The notes under the pieces: generated by a model
Told to the model about the DNA's origin: nothing
Database searches by the model: none
What the model saw: only the letters and a program-made list of their open reading frames with translations
Program-made: the position numbers and the translations under genes
Part shown: positions 1 through 7,621 of the stretch, piece by piece
How the letters are laid out: the number at the start of each line of letters is the position of its first letter
Position numbering within the stretch: the stretch's first letter is position 1
Assembly (NCBI GenBank): GCA_016207765.1
Contig: JACQOY010000037.1
Span: 1-12,122 of the forward strand
DNA length: 12,122 nt
Direction: 5' to 3'
Source of the DNA: Deltaproteobacteria bacterium
GTDB taxonomy: Bacteria; UBA10199; SBBF01

Positions 1-706
<706 letters not shown>

Positions 707-710
<4 letters not shown>

Positions 711-766
711 GGGCGGCCCCCTGTGGCCGCCCGTAATAAAGGGCAGCCACGGGTGGTTGCCCCTAC
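707..766. repeat. REP-like double-hairpin palindromic element (R1)
   Basis: The element starts GTAGGGGC and ends GCCCCTAC, so its ends are inverted copies. It contains two hairpins. The first is GGGCGGCC (711-718) with GGCCGCCC (725-732). The second is GGGCAGCCA (741-749) with TGGTTGCCC (754-762), with one G:T pair. It shares its ends with the elements at 832, 7000 and 8031. The TAG stop of the 111-residue ORF is inside its left end. No transposase is visible in the window. Confidence 0.8.
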
Positions 767-779
767 AAATTCCGCATAA

Positions 780-812
780 AACAAAAAAGCCATCCGGCAT
801 CTGCCAGATGGC
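780..812 (-). terminator. Rho-independent terminator of rplU-rpmA
   Basis: Read on the minus strand, the hairpin formed by GCCATC (789-794) with GATGGC (807-812) and the inner pair GGCA (796-799)/TGCC (802-805) is followed directly by a T run (AAAAAA at 783-788 on the plus strand). It lies 45 nt beyond the rpmA stop, with palindrome R2 between them, and separates rpmA from obg. Confidence 0.75.
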
Positions 813-831
813 CTTGAAATGTTTGCATCCA

Positions 832-860
832 GTACGGGCGACCCGTCGGGTCGCCCCTAC
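832..860. repeat. REP-like palindrome (R2) overlapping the rpmA stop
   Basis: A 9-bp perfect stem, GGGCGACCC (836-844) with GGGTCGCCC (848-856), has a 3-nt loop and sits between GTAC and CTAC ends. The right end reads CGCCCCTAC, matching R1, R3 and R4. On the minus strand its GTAG end contains the TAG stop codon of rpmA (859-857). Confidence 0.8.
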
Positions 861-1114
861 GATACAGGAATGACACTTACCCTCTTGCGATCCCGGCTGT
901 ATCGCTGAAAGAGGACTTGTCCGGCCACGCGGGCGTACAGGGTGTAATCGGAACCAACCCCCACATTCAAACCCGGATGCACCTGCGTGCCGCGCTGACG
1001 AACGATGATTTCGCCGGCATGCACCTTCTCGCCGCCAAAGCGTTTGATCCCAAGCCTTTGCCCCGGCGAATTCCGCCCGTTTCTGGATGATCCGCCTGCT
1101 TTTTTATGAGCCAC
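857..1114 (-). CDS. rpmA: Large ribosomal subunit protein bL27
   Basis: This is the 85-residue L27, a 50S protein whose N-terminal tail reaches the peptidyl transferase centre. It starts [20 protein letters not shown], with the conserved [10 protein letters not shown] and [10 protein letters not shown] blocks, and has no cleavable N-terminal extension of the Firmicutes kind. Length is normal for the family. The start codon is GTG at 1114-1112, two nt past the rplU stop, so the two are one operon and probably translationally coupled; an AGAGG Shine-Dalgarno sequence lies in the end of rplU. The TAG stop falls in a palindromic repeat, and the operon terminator follows. Confidence 0.97.
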   Translation of the reverse strand: MAHKKAGGSSRNGRNSPGQRLGIKRFGGEKVHAGEIIVRQRGTQVHPGLNVGVGSDYTLYARVAGQVLFQRYSRDRKRVSVIPVS

Positions 1115-1116
1115 AA

Positions 1117-1440
1117 TTAACCTCTGATTTCGTCGATTTGAACCTCGGTCAACAACTGCCGGTGTCCCTGTTTTTTATGGTACCCCTTCCGACGCTTGTA
1201 TTTGTAACTGACGACTTTTTCCCCCTTCTTTTGCGCGACGATCTTGCCGGTCACCTTGGCCCCGGCCACATAAGGGAGGCCGATTTTAGTGGCCACGCCA
1301 CTGGTGGCATCGCCGTGGACGAGAAGAACCTGGTCGAAACTTATCTCGGTGCCCGGCTCGCCGGGGATTTTTTCAACCAACAGCCTCTCCCCTTTGGAGA
1401 CATTATATTGCTTTCCGCCTGTTTGAATGACCGCTTGCAT
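1117..1440 (-). CDS. rplU: Large ribosomal subunit protein bL21
   Basis: This 107-residue protein is a full-length L21, which binds 23S rRNA in the 50S subunit. The start [18 protein letters not shown] and the C-terminal block with [15 protein letters not shown] followed by T-x-V-x-I are diagnostic. The ATG at 1440-1438 is preceded by AAGAGGT at good spacing. It is the first gene of a two-gene operon with rpmA and has its own promoter at 1472-1500. In related genomes RNase G commonly lies directly upstream; here two toxin-antitoxin modules intervene. Confidence 0.97.
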   Translation of the reverse strand: MQAVIQTGGKQYNVSKGERLLVEKIPGEPGTEISFDQVLLVHGDATSGVATKIGLPYVAGAKVTGKIVAQKKGEKVVSYKYKRRKGYHKKQGHRQLLTEVQIDEIRG

Positions 1441-1471
1441 CTCAAGTTACCTCTTAAAAATTGAAGGGGGA

Positions 1472-1500
1472 ACCCTATAAAAGCCCATCCAACTTGTCAA
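1472..1500 (-). promoter_or_regulatory. sigma70-like promoter of rplU-rpmA
   Basis: On the minus strand a perfect TTGACA -35 (1500-1495) is followed by a 17-nt spacer and TAGGGT (1477-1472) as -10. The predicted start of transcription near 1465 gives a leader of about 25 nt with an AAGAGGT ribosome binding site. It lies between the vapC stop and rplU, so ribosomal protein expression need not depend on the toxin operon. Confidence 0.7.
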
Positions 1501-1528
1501 TCCCAAAGGAACCTTCCCAAAGGAACCT
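1501..1528. repeat. 14-bp perfect tandem duplication
   Basis: TCCCAAAGGAACCT occurs twice in direct succession (1501-1514 and 1515-1528), immediately upstream of the rplU promoter and downstream of the toxin gene. It may mark a duplication at the edge of the inserted toxin-antitoxin block, but this is only inference. Confidence 0.85.
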
Positions 1529-1542
1529 TAACCCCAAGGCCA

Positions 1543-1944
1543 TTAACCCGGCCAGAAAACCTCGACCTCGTACTTGCGAATCAGACTGTCCTTGGTAACC
1601 AATCGGGCCTTCAGGTGCCTCGCCTGGCTCACCAGCAGACGATCGAACGGATCTTTGTGATGGTTGGGCAACAACGTGGAGCGGATCATTTCCTGAATGC
1701 CGGGATGAATCACATTGATTTGGGATCGCTCCACAACCTCACCGGCCCATTTTTCCACGTTTTTGATCTCGAGCTTTTTAACCCGGCACAAAAGGGCAAT
1801 TTCCCAAAAACTGATGGTTGAAACGTAAACCGCCTCTTTTTCATTCTGCTCGTCAAAGAAGGTACAGAATTCCTCCGACACATTCTGACGCGTCACCCAG
1901 GCATAAAAGGCATGGGTATCCAAGAGATAAGGGGGAGTGCTCAA
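1543..1944 (-). CDS. PIN-domain toxin, VapC-like (Sll0205-type)
   Basis: This is a predicted Mg-dependent ribonuclease toxin. Acidic residues of the PIN fold are in place: D9 in YLLDTHAFYAW, E48 in SFWEIA, D98/D101 in HHKDPFDRLL and D119 in TKD. The pattern matches PIN nucleases paired with Phd antitoxins. I place the start at TTG 1944-1942, giving 133 residues, because GGAGG lies 7 nt upstream and the codon overlaps the antitoxin TGA as TTGA, the usual coupling. An earlier in-frame TTG at 1959 has no ribosome binding site. The RNA target cannot be told from sequence. It is read towards rplU but is followed by the independent rplU promoter. Confidence 0.88.
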   Translation of the reverse strand: MSTPPYLLDTHAFYAWVTRQNVSEEFCTFFDEQNEKEAVYVSTISFWEIALLCRVKKLEIKNVEKWAGEVVERSQINVIHPGIQEMIRSTLLPNHHKDPFDRLLVSQARHLKARLVTKDSLIRKYEVEVFWPG

Positions 1945-2168
1945 CGATAATCCTCCCAAAGATCATCCAGAGGGGCAAAGACTTTCTCCTCATCCTGCAA
2001 CATTTTGGCTTTGACCCTGATTTTATCGCGCCAGTTTCCTTTTCGGGCGGGCACAAGGCGGCCCACCTCTTTCCCATTCCAGCGAATGGCGACAACTTCC
2101 CCTTTTGAAACTTTCTTGAGGATTGAGAAAAGATGGCCTCGCAAATCGGTTGCGTTGACGGAAAGCAT
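1941..2168 (-). CDS. Phd/YefM-family antitoxin
   Basis: This 75-residue antitoxin begins MLSVNATDLRGHLFSILKKV and continues with the GEVVAIRWNGKEVGRLVP strand region typical of the Phd/YefM DNA-binding fold. The acidic C-terminus (APLDDLWEDYR) is the expected toxin-neutralising segment. The gene overlaps the toxin start by 4 nt. No Shine-Dalgarno sequence is present; a plausible -10 ends 6 nt before the ATG, so the mRNA may be leaderless. Two TGTACA motifs overlap the promoter and suggest autorepression. Confidence 0.88.
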   Translation of the reverse strand: MLSVNATDLRGHLFSILKKVSKGEVVAIRWNGKEVGRLVPARKGNWRDKIRVKAKMLQDEEKVFAPLDDLWEDYR

Positions 2169-2203
2169 ATGTACAGACTATATAATTATATGTACATTGA
2201 CAA
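2168..2203 (-). promoter_or_regulatory. Promoter and TGTACA operator of the Phd/PIN operon
   Basis: On the minus strand TTGTCA (2203-2198), a 17-nt spacer and TAGTCT (2180-2175) form a candidate promoter whose predicted start falls on the ATG. Two palindromic TGTACA motifs (2170-2175 and 2191-2196), part of the inverted repeat ATGTACA...TGTACAT, lie 21 bp apart, two helical turns. TGTACA is the known core of the E. coli YefM operator, and the encoded antitoxin is of that family, so autorepression is likely. Confidence 0.6.
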
Positions 2204-2360
2204 GCCCTATTTTAACAGATCAGTAAAAAAACAGGCGTGACCATGAGAATTTAAAGTTTAGGAGAACAGATATTTTGTCGGCAGGCCGCAGGAAAAGTTG
2301 CGTGCTATGATGTGTATAACCCTCTTGATTTATGCTCATAGATAACCTATGCTTTTAACC
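2204..2360 (+). promoter_or_regulatory. Intergenic region with promoter of the second toxin-antitoxin operon
   Basis: TTGATT (2325-2330), a 17-nt spacer and TATGCT (2348-2353) resemble a sigma70 promoter. The predicted start is at the ATG at 2361, 7 nt beyond the -10, again implying a leaderless transcript. An inverted repeat CATAG-ATAAC-CTATG (2337-2351) overlaps the -10 and could be the operator. The stretch 2204-2324 holds no gene that I can support. Confidence 0.45.
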
Positions 2361-2588
2361 ATGAAAAGCGCCATCAAAAGAAAACAATTTTTGCTCCCGC
2401 AAAACCTGATTACAGCCGTCAAACAGGCCTACCATGCCAGAACCGAAACCGAGGCCGTTGTCCTTTCCCTCGAACAGGCCCTTCGGAAAAAGAAGCTTGA
2501 AGGGCTGGCGAACTTGGCCGGCAAAATCAAGATGACCTTTACCGCATCGGATCTGAGGAGACAACGTGCCCGAGAGCGTGCTTATTGA
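2361..2588 (+). CDS. VapB-like antitoxin (ribbon-helix-helix type)
   Basis: The 75-residue protein (MKSAIKRKQFLLPQNLITAV...) resembles the VapB antitoxins of the DUF2191 group: a short N-terminal strand, then a helix-turn-helix-like TETEAVVLSLEQALRKKK, then LEGLANLAGKI and a basic C-terminus. I choose ATG 2361 rather than ATG 2349 because the latter lies inside the candidate -10. Neither has a Shine-Dalgarno sequence. The gene overlaps the toxin by 23 bp. It should neutralise the toxin and repress the operon, as is known for the family. Confidence 0.75.
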   Translation: MKSAIKRKQFLLPQNLITAVKQAYHARTETEAVVLSLEQALRKKKLEGLANLAGKIKMTFTASDLRRQRARERAY

Positions 2589-2967
2589 CTCTTCCTGCTG
2601 GATTGAATTTTTCAGGGGCGCTCAACCGGAACTGACACGCCTGATCCAAAAACTGCTCTCCGACGACCGCGTCGTTATTTGCGGACCGGTTTATGTGGAA
2701 GTTCTGGGATCGTGCAAACACAGGAAGGAATCGCAAACAGTGGCCCGCTATTATGACGAATTCCCTTTTTTGGATCTCACCCGGGAGGATTTTCGAGAGG
2801 CCTCGTATTTAAGGCAACAACTGCGTAAAAAGGGGGAAACGGTTGCAACCGTGGACCTTCTTATTGCCTATCTGGCCATCAAAAACAAATGCACCCTGCT
2901 TCATCAGGATTCCGACTTCGATCGGATAGCCAAATATTCATCGCTTAAAACACTGAGAATTACCTAG
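2566..2967 (+). CDS. PIN-domain toxin, VapC-like
   Basis: This 133-residue PIN-domain protein is a predicted endoribonuclease. Candidate metal-binding residues are D8 (LIDSSCWIEFF), E45 (VYVEVLG), D97 (ATVDLLIA) and D115/D117 (HQDSDFDRIA). Length is normal for VapC. The start is GTG at 2566 with GAGGAG 5 nt upstream inside the antitoxin gene; the reading frames overlap. It differs clearly in sequence from the PIN toxin on the other strand, so the pair is not a local duplication. Its TAG stop is 12 bp from the convergent end of the RNase G gene, and I see no terminator between them. Confidence 0.9.
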   Translation: MPESVLIDSSCWIEFFRGAQPELTRLIQKLLSDDRVVICGPVYVEVLGSCKHRKESQTVARYYDEFPFLDLTREDFREASYLRQQLRKKGETVATVDLLIAYLAIKNKCTLLHQDSDFDRIAKYSSLKTLRIT

Positions 2968-2979
2968 TCGATTTGCTTC

Positions 2980-4527
2980 TTACCCCTTCGTCGTTATCTC
3001 AAACTTTTCGACATGCCAAGTCTCGTCGGTCTCCACCAAAATCCGTTTTTGGAAGCGTCTTTCCATCCCATCCAACCGCTCCCTCGCCTCGTGAAAAAGA
3101 ATCTGGGCCACTCGGGGGTTGACCCTCACGACAATCGAGCGTCCGTTGATATGCCGAAAGGTCCGTTTCAGGTCGCGGAAAATTTCGAAGGCGACCGTCT
3201 GGGGGGTTTTGATATGGCCCTTGCCGTTGCAGTAGATACAGGTCTCCGAGAGCATTTCAGTCAGGGCATCGCGGGTCCTTTTTCGCGTCATCTCCACCAG
3301 GCCCAGCTCCGAAATTTTCGAGATGGTGGTACGGACCTTGTCTTTCCTCAGGGCATCCTTGAGGGTGTAGTAAACCTTCTGCCGGTTGGGAAACCGCTCC
3401 ATGTCGATAAAGTCGATGATGATGATCCCGCCGATGTTTCTAAGCCGCAGTTGGTAGGCAATTTCCTGGGCCGCCTCGAGGTTGGTTTGCAGGATCGTCT
3501 CCTCAAAATCGTGGCGCCCCACAAACCGGCCGGTATTGATGTCGATGGCGGTCAATGCCTCGCTTCTATCGATGATGAGATAGCCTCCCGACTTGAGCCA
3601 CACCTTTTTCCCCAGCGCCCGGTTGATCTCGGTTTCGATGCCGTAGACATCGAACAAGGGGGCCTCACTGTTGTAGAATTCCACCCGGTTGGCCAAATCG
3701 GGCATGAATTGTTCCATGAATTTGAGGATATCCTGATAATCCTCCTCGGAATCGATTACCAGGCGGTCGATGTCGGGCGACATCAGGTCGCGCACCGACC
3801 TCAAGATAAGCGAAAGATCGTTGTAAATCATCGCCGGCGGGCGGGCCTTTTCCTGCTTTGTGTAAATTTCATCCCAGATTTGATTGAGCCGCTTCATGTC
3901 GGCGGTCAGCGCCTCCTCGGTGGCGCCGGCGCTGATGGTCCGCGCAATAAACCCCCCCTTCGAGGAGCGGTTGGCCGAGATGATCTGTTTCAGCCGCATC
4001 CGCTCGCCATGCGAACCGAGCCGACGCGACACCCCCACATGGTCGACCGTCGGCATCGAAACCACGTAGCGGCCGGGAAGCGAGATGTGGCAGGTAATCC
4101 GGGCTCCTTTGGTGCGGATGGGGTCTTTGGCCACCTGCACCACAATCGACTGTCCTTCCTTGACCAACTCTTCAATCTTCGGCAGAGGCCCTCGCCAGCG
4201 GCGGCCCCGTCGTTCCGGTCTTTTGCCCTGGGTTGGGGAAGCCCCTTCGCCGTTTGTCTGGCCGTTTTCCTCTTCTTCCTCCTCTTCCTCCTCAAAAAGG
4301 TCGGGGACAACGTCGCTCACATACAAAAAAGCGGCCTTTTCCAGGCCGATATCAACAAAAGCCGCCTGCATACCGGGGAGAACCCTGGTAATTCGTCCCT
4401 TGTAAATGTTCCCGGTAATCTGCTGATCCCCTTCACGCTCGACGTAAAGTTCGGTCAGTTGGCCCCCTTCGAGACGGGCAATGCGGGTCTCACCGGGGGT
4501 AATATTCATGATTAATTCATTCGACAT
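2980..4527 (-). CDS. rng: Ribonuclease G/E family endoribonuclease
   Basis: This 515-residue protein is of RNase G length, without the long RNase E scaffold tail. RNase G/E cleaves single-stranded AU-rich RNA in rRNA maturation and mRNA decay. The order is an S1 domain (about 35-125), an RNase H-like region, and the catalytic DNase I-like region with metal-binding D329 (LTAIDINTGRFVG) and D372 (GGIIIIDFIDM). The Zn-link pair C430/C433 (CIYCNGKGH) and a C-terminal small domain follow. The S1 domain carries an insertion of nine consecutive Glu (79-87) and then a basic patch (RPERRGRRWRG). No Shine-Dalgarno sequence precedes the ATG at 4527. It follows the radical SAM gene in the same direction after a 311-bp gap with strong secondary structure. 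Confidence 0.95.
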   Translation of the reverse strand: MSNELIMNITPGETRIARLEGGQLTELYVEREGDQQITGNIYKGRITRVLPGMQAAFVDIGLEKAAFLYVSDVVPDLFEEEEEEEEENGQTNGEGASPTQGKRPERRGRRWRGPLPKIEELVKEGQSIVVQVAKDPIRTKGARITCHISLPGRYVVSMPTVDHVGVSRRLGSHGERMRLKQIISANRSSKGGFIARTISAGATEEALTADMKRLNQIWDEIYTKQEKARPPAMIYNDLSLILRSVRDLMSPDIDRLVIDSEEDYQDILKFMEQFMPDLANRVEFYNSEAPLFDVYGIETEINRALGKKVWLKSGGYLIIDRSEALTAIDINTGRFVGRHDFEETILQTNLEAAQEIAYQLRLRNIGGIIIIDFIDMERFPNRQKVYYTLKDALRKDKVRTTISKISELGLVEMTRKRTRDALTEMLSETCIYCNGKGHIKTPQTVAFEIFRDLKRTFRHINGRSIVVRVNPRVAQILFHEARERLDGMERRFQKRILVETDETWHVEKFEITTKG

Positions 4528-4838
4528 ATGGAAAGGCTACAACCGGGATGAGACGATCGGATGGATTGGGGAGACTCGGGAAGGTTAAGCCATTCTCACA
4601 GAAAGCGCCGCCCCATAATTGGGGGCCGATTGAACCGGCTCAGCCGGTTGATTCGCTCGGACAAAGCAAACGACGCAACAGCCCCATTCACACAGGGTGA
4701 TTTTCCCGTGAAAACAGGCGCTTCAGCAGAGCAAAACAAAGTTTCTATGAGATAAACCAGGTAAAACAAAACTTTTCCCTTCGAGTCTCCGGGAATCGAT
4801 CACGAATCGTGCATTACAATCCCGGATAAGATAATAAA
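4528..4838 (-). other. Gap between radical SAM gene and RNase G with a multi-hairpin element
   Basis: No gene is supported here. From 4603 to 4723 a closing stem AAGCGCC (4603-4609)/GGCGCTT (4717-4723) encloses three hairpins: CCCC/GGGG (4611-4624), AACCGGC/GCCGGTT (4633-4649, 7 bp, TCA loop) and CAC-A-GGG/CCCGTG (4691-4710). Further left on the minus-strand mRNA, CCGGGA/TCCCGG arms flank a CACGA/TCGTG hairpin near 4800. The element would lie in the RNase G leader of an operon transcript; structured leaders are known to control E. coli rne, but any role here is inference. It could equally be a repeat. Confidence 0.35.
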
Positions 4839-7568
4839 TTATGGGTGCCAGGTGACCCCCACCTTTTTGAGATGCACCCGGCTCAATTCCTCCTGAGAAA
4901 GACCAAATAACGCAATCAAGACCTCTTGGGGTTTGACACTCCCCTCAGGCTGAATGCGGGTCTTGAAAGAAACCATTTCGGGAGAATCGCACCGCCCCTT
5001 CTCAACCAGATCGGTCAGGTTGAGCTTTTTTAAGCCGCGGTCCGTCTCCCGGTACCAAAAAAACTCCTTTTCACCCAAAAATTTTGAGAGGTGGTTTCGC
5101 GCCCGGATGAATTTTTCATCATCCAGGGGGGCCTCAAAAGAGGCCTCGTAATCCACCCCCTTAAGCGCAGAATAGATGGAGGGAACTTTTCTGTCAATTG
5201 TTTCGGCAAAGAGAACCCGAACCCCCTCCGGAAGGGAGGCGTTGAGGTTTTGGACGATTATTACCGGATCGTCCGATTCCATCAGCTCCAGATCGAAATA
5301 TTCCCACTCGCTTTCGACCCCCAAGGGGAGGGGATGTCCCATGGAAAGCTTCATTTGGGGATGAAAACCCTCGGAATAGGCCCCCTTCAAGCCGGCCCGA
5401 ATGACCGCCCGTTTGATCACCCCCATGAGTTCAAGGTGACCAAGAAACCGGGCATCACCGGTTTTGGAGTAGCGGAAACGGATTTTAAGAGAGACCAGTG
5501 ACCAGTGACCAGTGACCAGTGACCTTTGATTTGCTTCTGTCTTTTGGTCCCTGGTCCCTAGTCCCTGGTCCCTAGTCTTTGGTCCCCGCCACCCATACCA
5601 CTCCCGATTCCCCTTTTTCACCATCACCGGCTGATCTCCTTCAACATAGACCCGATTTTTGACCACCCGGAAATCACAGACACCACAGTCGGAACAACGG
5701 TGGGTACTGCAATCTTCGGTAAAGGCCTCGTGACGGGCTTTTTCGTATTCCTCCCACAAAAAGGCCTTGTCCATCTGGGCAAAGAGATGATCCCACGGCA
5801 ACACCTCGTCTTGCAAACGGCGGCGATGGAGGTAAAAAGCGGGGTCTATTAAAGGGGCTCGCGTCGCCCCCTCCGCCGGCAAAGCCGTCGGAGCCTCCCC
5901 CTCACCGCTCGCAGTCGCTCGCTGGTTAATTTGTTCCACCCATTTGGCAACCGCTGTCTGCCATTTTGAAAAATCGAAATGCTCCTCCCATTCATCGAAC
6001 CGGCACCCCTCGCGATAGGCGAACTCGATGAGCTGTGCCACGCGCCGATCGCCGCGGGAAAAAATCCCCTCCAGATAACTCATTTCGGGGTTGTGGTATT
6101 TGAAACGGACCTGGCGGTTATTGAGATGGGCGCGCACCAGATCGTGTTTGCGCCGCGTTTCCTCCAGTGTCATCTGGGGCTCCCACTGAAATGGTGTATG
6201 CGGCTTTGGGACAAAGGACGAGACACTCACATTCAGTTCGGCCCGCCGCGTGTAACTTCTGGCCACATCAAAGCCGAGCATCGATTCCCCGGCAATGCCG
6301 ATTACGTCTTTATCGGTTTCAAAGGGAAGCCCCACCATGTAATAGAGTTTGAGCAACTGCCACCCTTGAGAGAACGCATTGCGGACCGCGGTGAGCATGT
6401 CATCCACCTTGTTTCCCTTGTTGATCACCCGCCTCATTCTTTCAGAGCCTGCCTCCGGCGCGATGGTGAAGCCGGTTTTGCGCACCTGTTTGATCTGTTC
6501 CACCAGTTCCGGCGTCATCTTTTCCGTCCGGGTGGCGGGAACCGACAGCGACACCTTTCTTTCCGCATAACGGCCGTTCAATTCCTTCAAAAGGGGGACA
6601 AGACAGGCGTAGTCGGCGGCGGAAAGGGACAAAAGGGAGATCGAATCGATTCCGGTCTGCCGGTAAGATTCTTCCGCGATTTTGAGAACCGTCTCCGGCG
6701 ATCGTTGACGAACCGGCCGGTCGATATAGCCGGCCTGGCAGAAACGGCAGGCGCGGTTGCACCCCCGCTGAATTTCAATGCCGATCCGGTCGTGCACCAG
6801 CCGGGTGGATGGAACAAGAAGTTTGGTCGGATAAGGGGAAGTGTCGATTTCCCTGATGACCCGCTTGTTGACACGGGCATACCCTTCTTTAAGCGGCTTG
6901 ACCTGTTTGATTGTGCCATCGGCGTTGTATTGGGGTTCAAAAAATGAGGGGACATAAATCCCCTCGATTTCAGCAAGATTGTTTAACAATTGTTTCCGCG
7001 TAGGGGCGTAATGCATTACGCCCCTACATTTCCTCACACATTCCACCACATCCAAAATCAAATCCTCCCCATCGCCCAAGGCCGCCGCGTCAAGAAAATC
7101 GGCCATCGGTTCGGCGTTCATGGTGCACCCTCCCCCTGCCAGGATGATGGGATCGTTGTCGGTGCGGTCTTTTTGCCAAAGGGGAATCCCGGCGAGGTCG
7201 AGAATGGCAAGAACATTGGTATAGGTGAGCTCGTAGGTGAGGGAAAAGCCGATGACATCGAAATCGGCAAGGGGCCGCTTTGACTCCAACGAAAAGAGCG
7301 ACAGCTCTTCTTTCCGGAGTTCCGCTTCGAGGTCCGGTCCCGGGGCAAAACAACGCTCGGCTACCACATGGGGGAGTCGATTGAGGACCTCGTAGAGGAT
7401 TTTAAGCCCGATATGGCTCATCCCGATTTCGTATTTATCGGGAAAAACGAGGCAGACGCGGACTTCCGCCTGATCAAAATCCTTTTTGACAACGTTGACT
7501 TCATTGCCGAGATACTGGCTCGGTTTTTCGACCCGCTGGAGGATGGAATAGAGGCGATTCAAGTCCAT
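4839..7568 (-). CDS. B12-binding radical SAM protein fused to DUF2344 (TIGR03960 + TIGR03936)
   Basis: This is a 909-residue two-part protein. Residues about 1-640 match the TIGR03960 type: a B12-binding-like N-terminal region (VRVCLVFPDKYEIGMSHIGLK), then the radical SAM core with the 4Fe-4S cysteines C270, C274 and C277 in QRGCNRACRFCQAGY, and a Cys cluster C620/C625/C628/C631 (CSTHRCSDCGVC) that may bind metal. Residues from about 694 are DUF2344 (RFRYSKTGDARFLGHLELM, YSEGFHPQMKLSMGHPLPLG). In other genomes the two parts occur fused or as neighbours. The substrate is unknown; linkage to RNase G and ribosomal proteins suggests RNA or ribosome modification. Three repeat-derived stretches are translated in frame: residues 181-190, 556-572 and 661-692. 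The ATG at 7568 has AAGG 9 nt upstream. Confidence 0.92.
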   Translation of the reverse strand: MDLNRLYSILQRVEKPSQYLGNEVNVVKKDFDQAEVRVCLVFPDKYEIGMSHIGLKILYEVLNRLPHVVAERCFAPGPDLEAELRKEELSLFSLESKRPLADFDVIGFSLTYELTYTNVLAILDLAGIPLWQKDRTDNDPIILAGGGCTMNAEPMADFLDAAALGDGEDLILDVVECVRKCRGVMHYAPTRKQLLNNLAEIEGIYVPSFFEPQYNADGTIKQVKPLKEGYARVNKRVIREIDTSPYPTKLLVPSTRLVHDRIGIEIQRGCNRACRFCQAGYIDRPVRQRSPETVLKIAEESYRQTGIDSISLLSLSAADYACLVPLLKELNGRYAERKVSLSVPATRTEKMTPELVEQIKQVRKTGFTIAPEAGSERMRRVINKGNKVDDMLTAVRNAFSQGWQLLKLYYMVGLPFETDKDVIGIAGESMLGFDVARSYTRRAELNVSVSSFVPKPHTPFQWEPQMTLEETRRKHDLVRAHLNNRQVRFKYHNPEMSYLEGIFSRGDRRVAQLIEFAYREGCRFDEWEEHFDFSKWQTAVAKWVEQINQRATASGEGEAPTALPAEGATRAPLIDPAFYLHRRRLQDEVLPWDHLFAQMDKAFLWEEYEKARHEAFTEDCSTHRCSDCGVCDFRVVKNRVYVEGDQPVMVKKGNREWYGWRGPKTRDQGLGTRDQKTEANQRSLVTGHWSLVSLKIRFRYSKTGDARFLGHLELMGVIKRAVIRAGLKGAYSEGFHPQMKLSMGHPLPLGVESEWEYFDLELMESDDPVIIVQNLNASLPEGVRVLFAETIDRKVPSIYSALKGVDYEASFEAPLDDEKFIRARNHLSKFLGEKEFFWYRETDRGLKKLNLTDLVEKGRCDSPEMVSFKTRIQPEGSVKPQEVLIALFGLSQEELSRVHLKKVGVTWHP
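5493..5587. repeat. Inverted heptad repeat array inside the radical SAM gene
   Basis: On the plus strand there are four and a half GACCAGT units (5493-5524), a 21-nt spacer, and six units of GGTCCCT or AGTCCCT/AGTCTTT type (5546-5587). The two halves are roughly complementary (AGTGACC versus GGTCCCT, one mismatch per unit), so they can fold back. The array is translated as residues 661-692, the linker joining the TIGR03960 part to DUF2344. Confidence 0.9.
5854..5903 (-). repeat. GC-rich hairpin repeat, copy 1, in the radical SAM gene
   Basis: On the minus strand the 50-nt unit begins GAGGGGGAGGCTCC and ends GGAGGGGGCGACGCGAGCCCC minus its last base, with a central 9-bp stem (CTCCGCCGG/CCGTCGGAG on the plus strand, one mismatch). 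The same ends surround a different central loop at 9610-9663. Here it is translated as EGEAPTALPAEGATRAP (residues 556-572), an Ala/Pro-rich insertion. Confidence 0.8.
7000..7027. repeat. REP-like perfect palindrome (R3) in frame inside the radical SAM gene
   Basis: A 28-bp perfect palindrome runs from GTAGGGGCGTAATG to its exact reverse complement. Its ends match R1, R2 and R4. It is read in frame as CRGVMHYAPT (residues 181-190), between the B12-binding-like region and the radical SAM core. The frame used avoids the TAG present in the element's ends. Confidence 0.85.
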
Positions 7569-7621
7569 AAAACAGGACCTTAACCTGCGGGAAGGAGCAG
7601 TTCAATATCAATCGGCACCGG

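Noticed and set aside
1543..2967. The two toxin-antitoxin modules as copies of one another
   Set aside because: The antitoxins belong to different families and the PIN toxins share only the fold motifs.
3013..4515. 500-residue open frame on the plus strand opposite RNase G
   Set aside because: It is the exact antisense of a strongly recognised RNase G; the product has low-complexity, family-free sequence.
4561..4755. 64-residue plus-strand frame in the radical SAM-RNase G gap
   Set aside because: It coincides with the hairpin-rich element, is very polar and has no ribosome binding site; structure explains the region better.
5493..5587. Possible CRISPR array
   Set aside because: Units are 7 bp with no unique spacers, and the array is within a coding sequence.
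5979..6947. 322-residue plus-strand frame opposite the radical SAM core
   Set aside because: The minus strand carries the CxxxCxxC radical SAM motif; this is a shadow frame.
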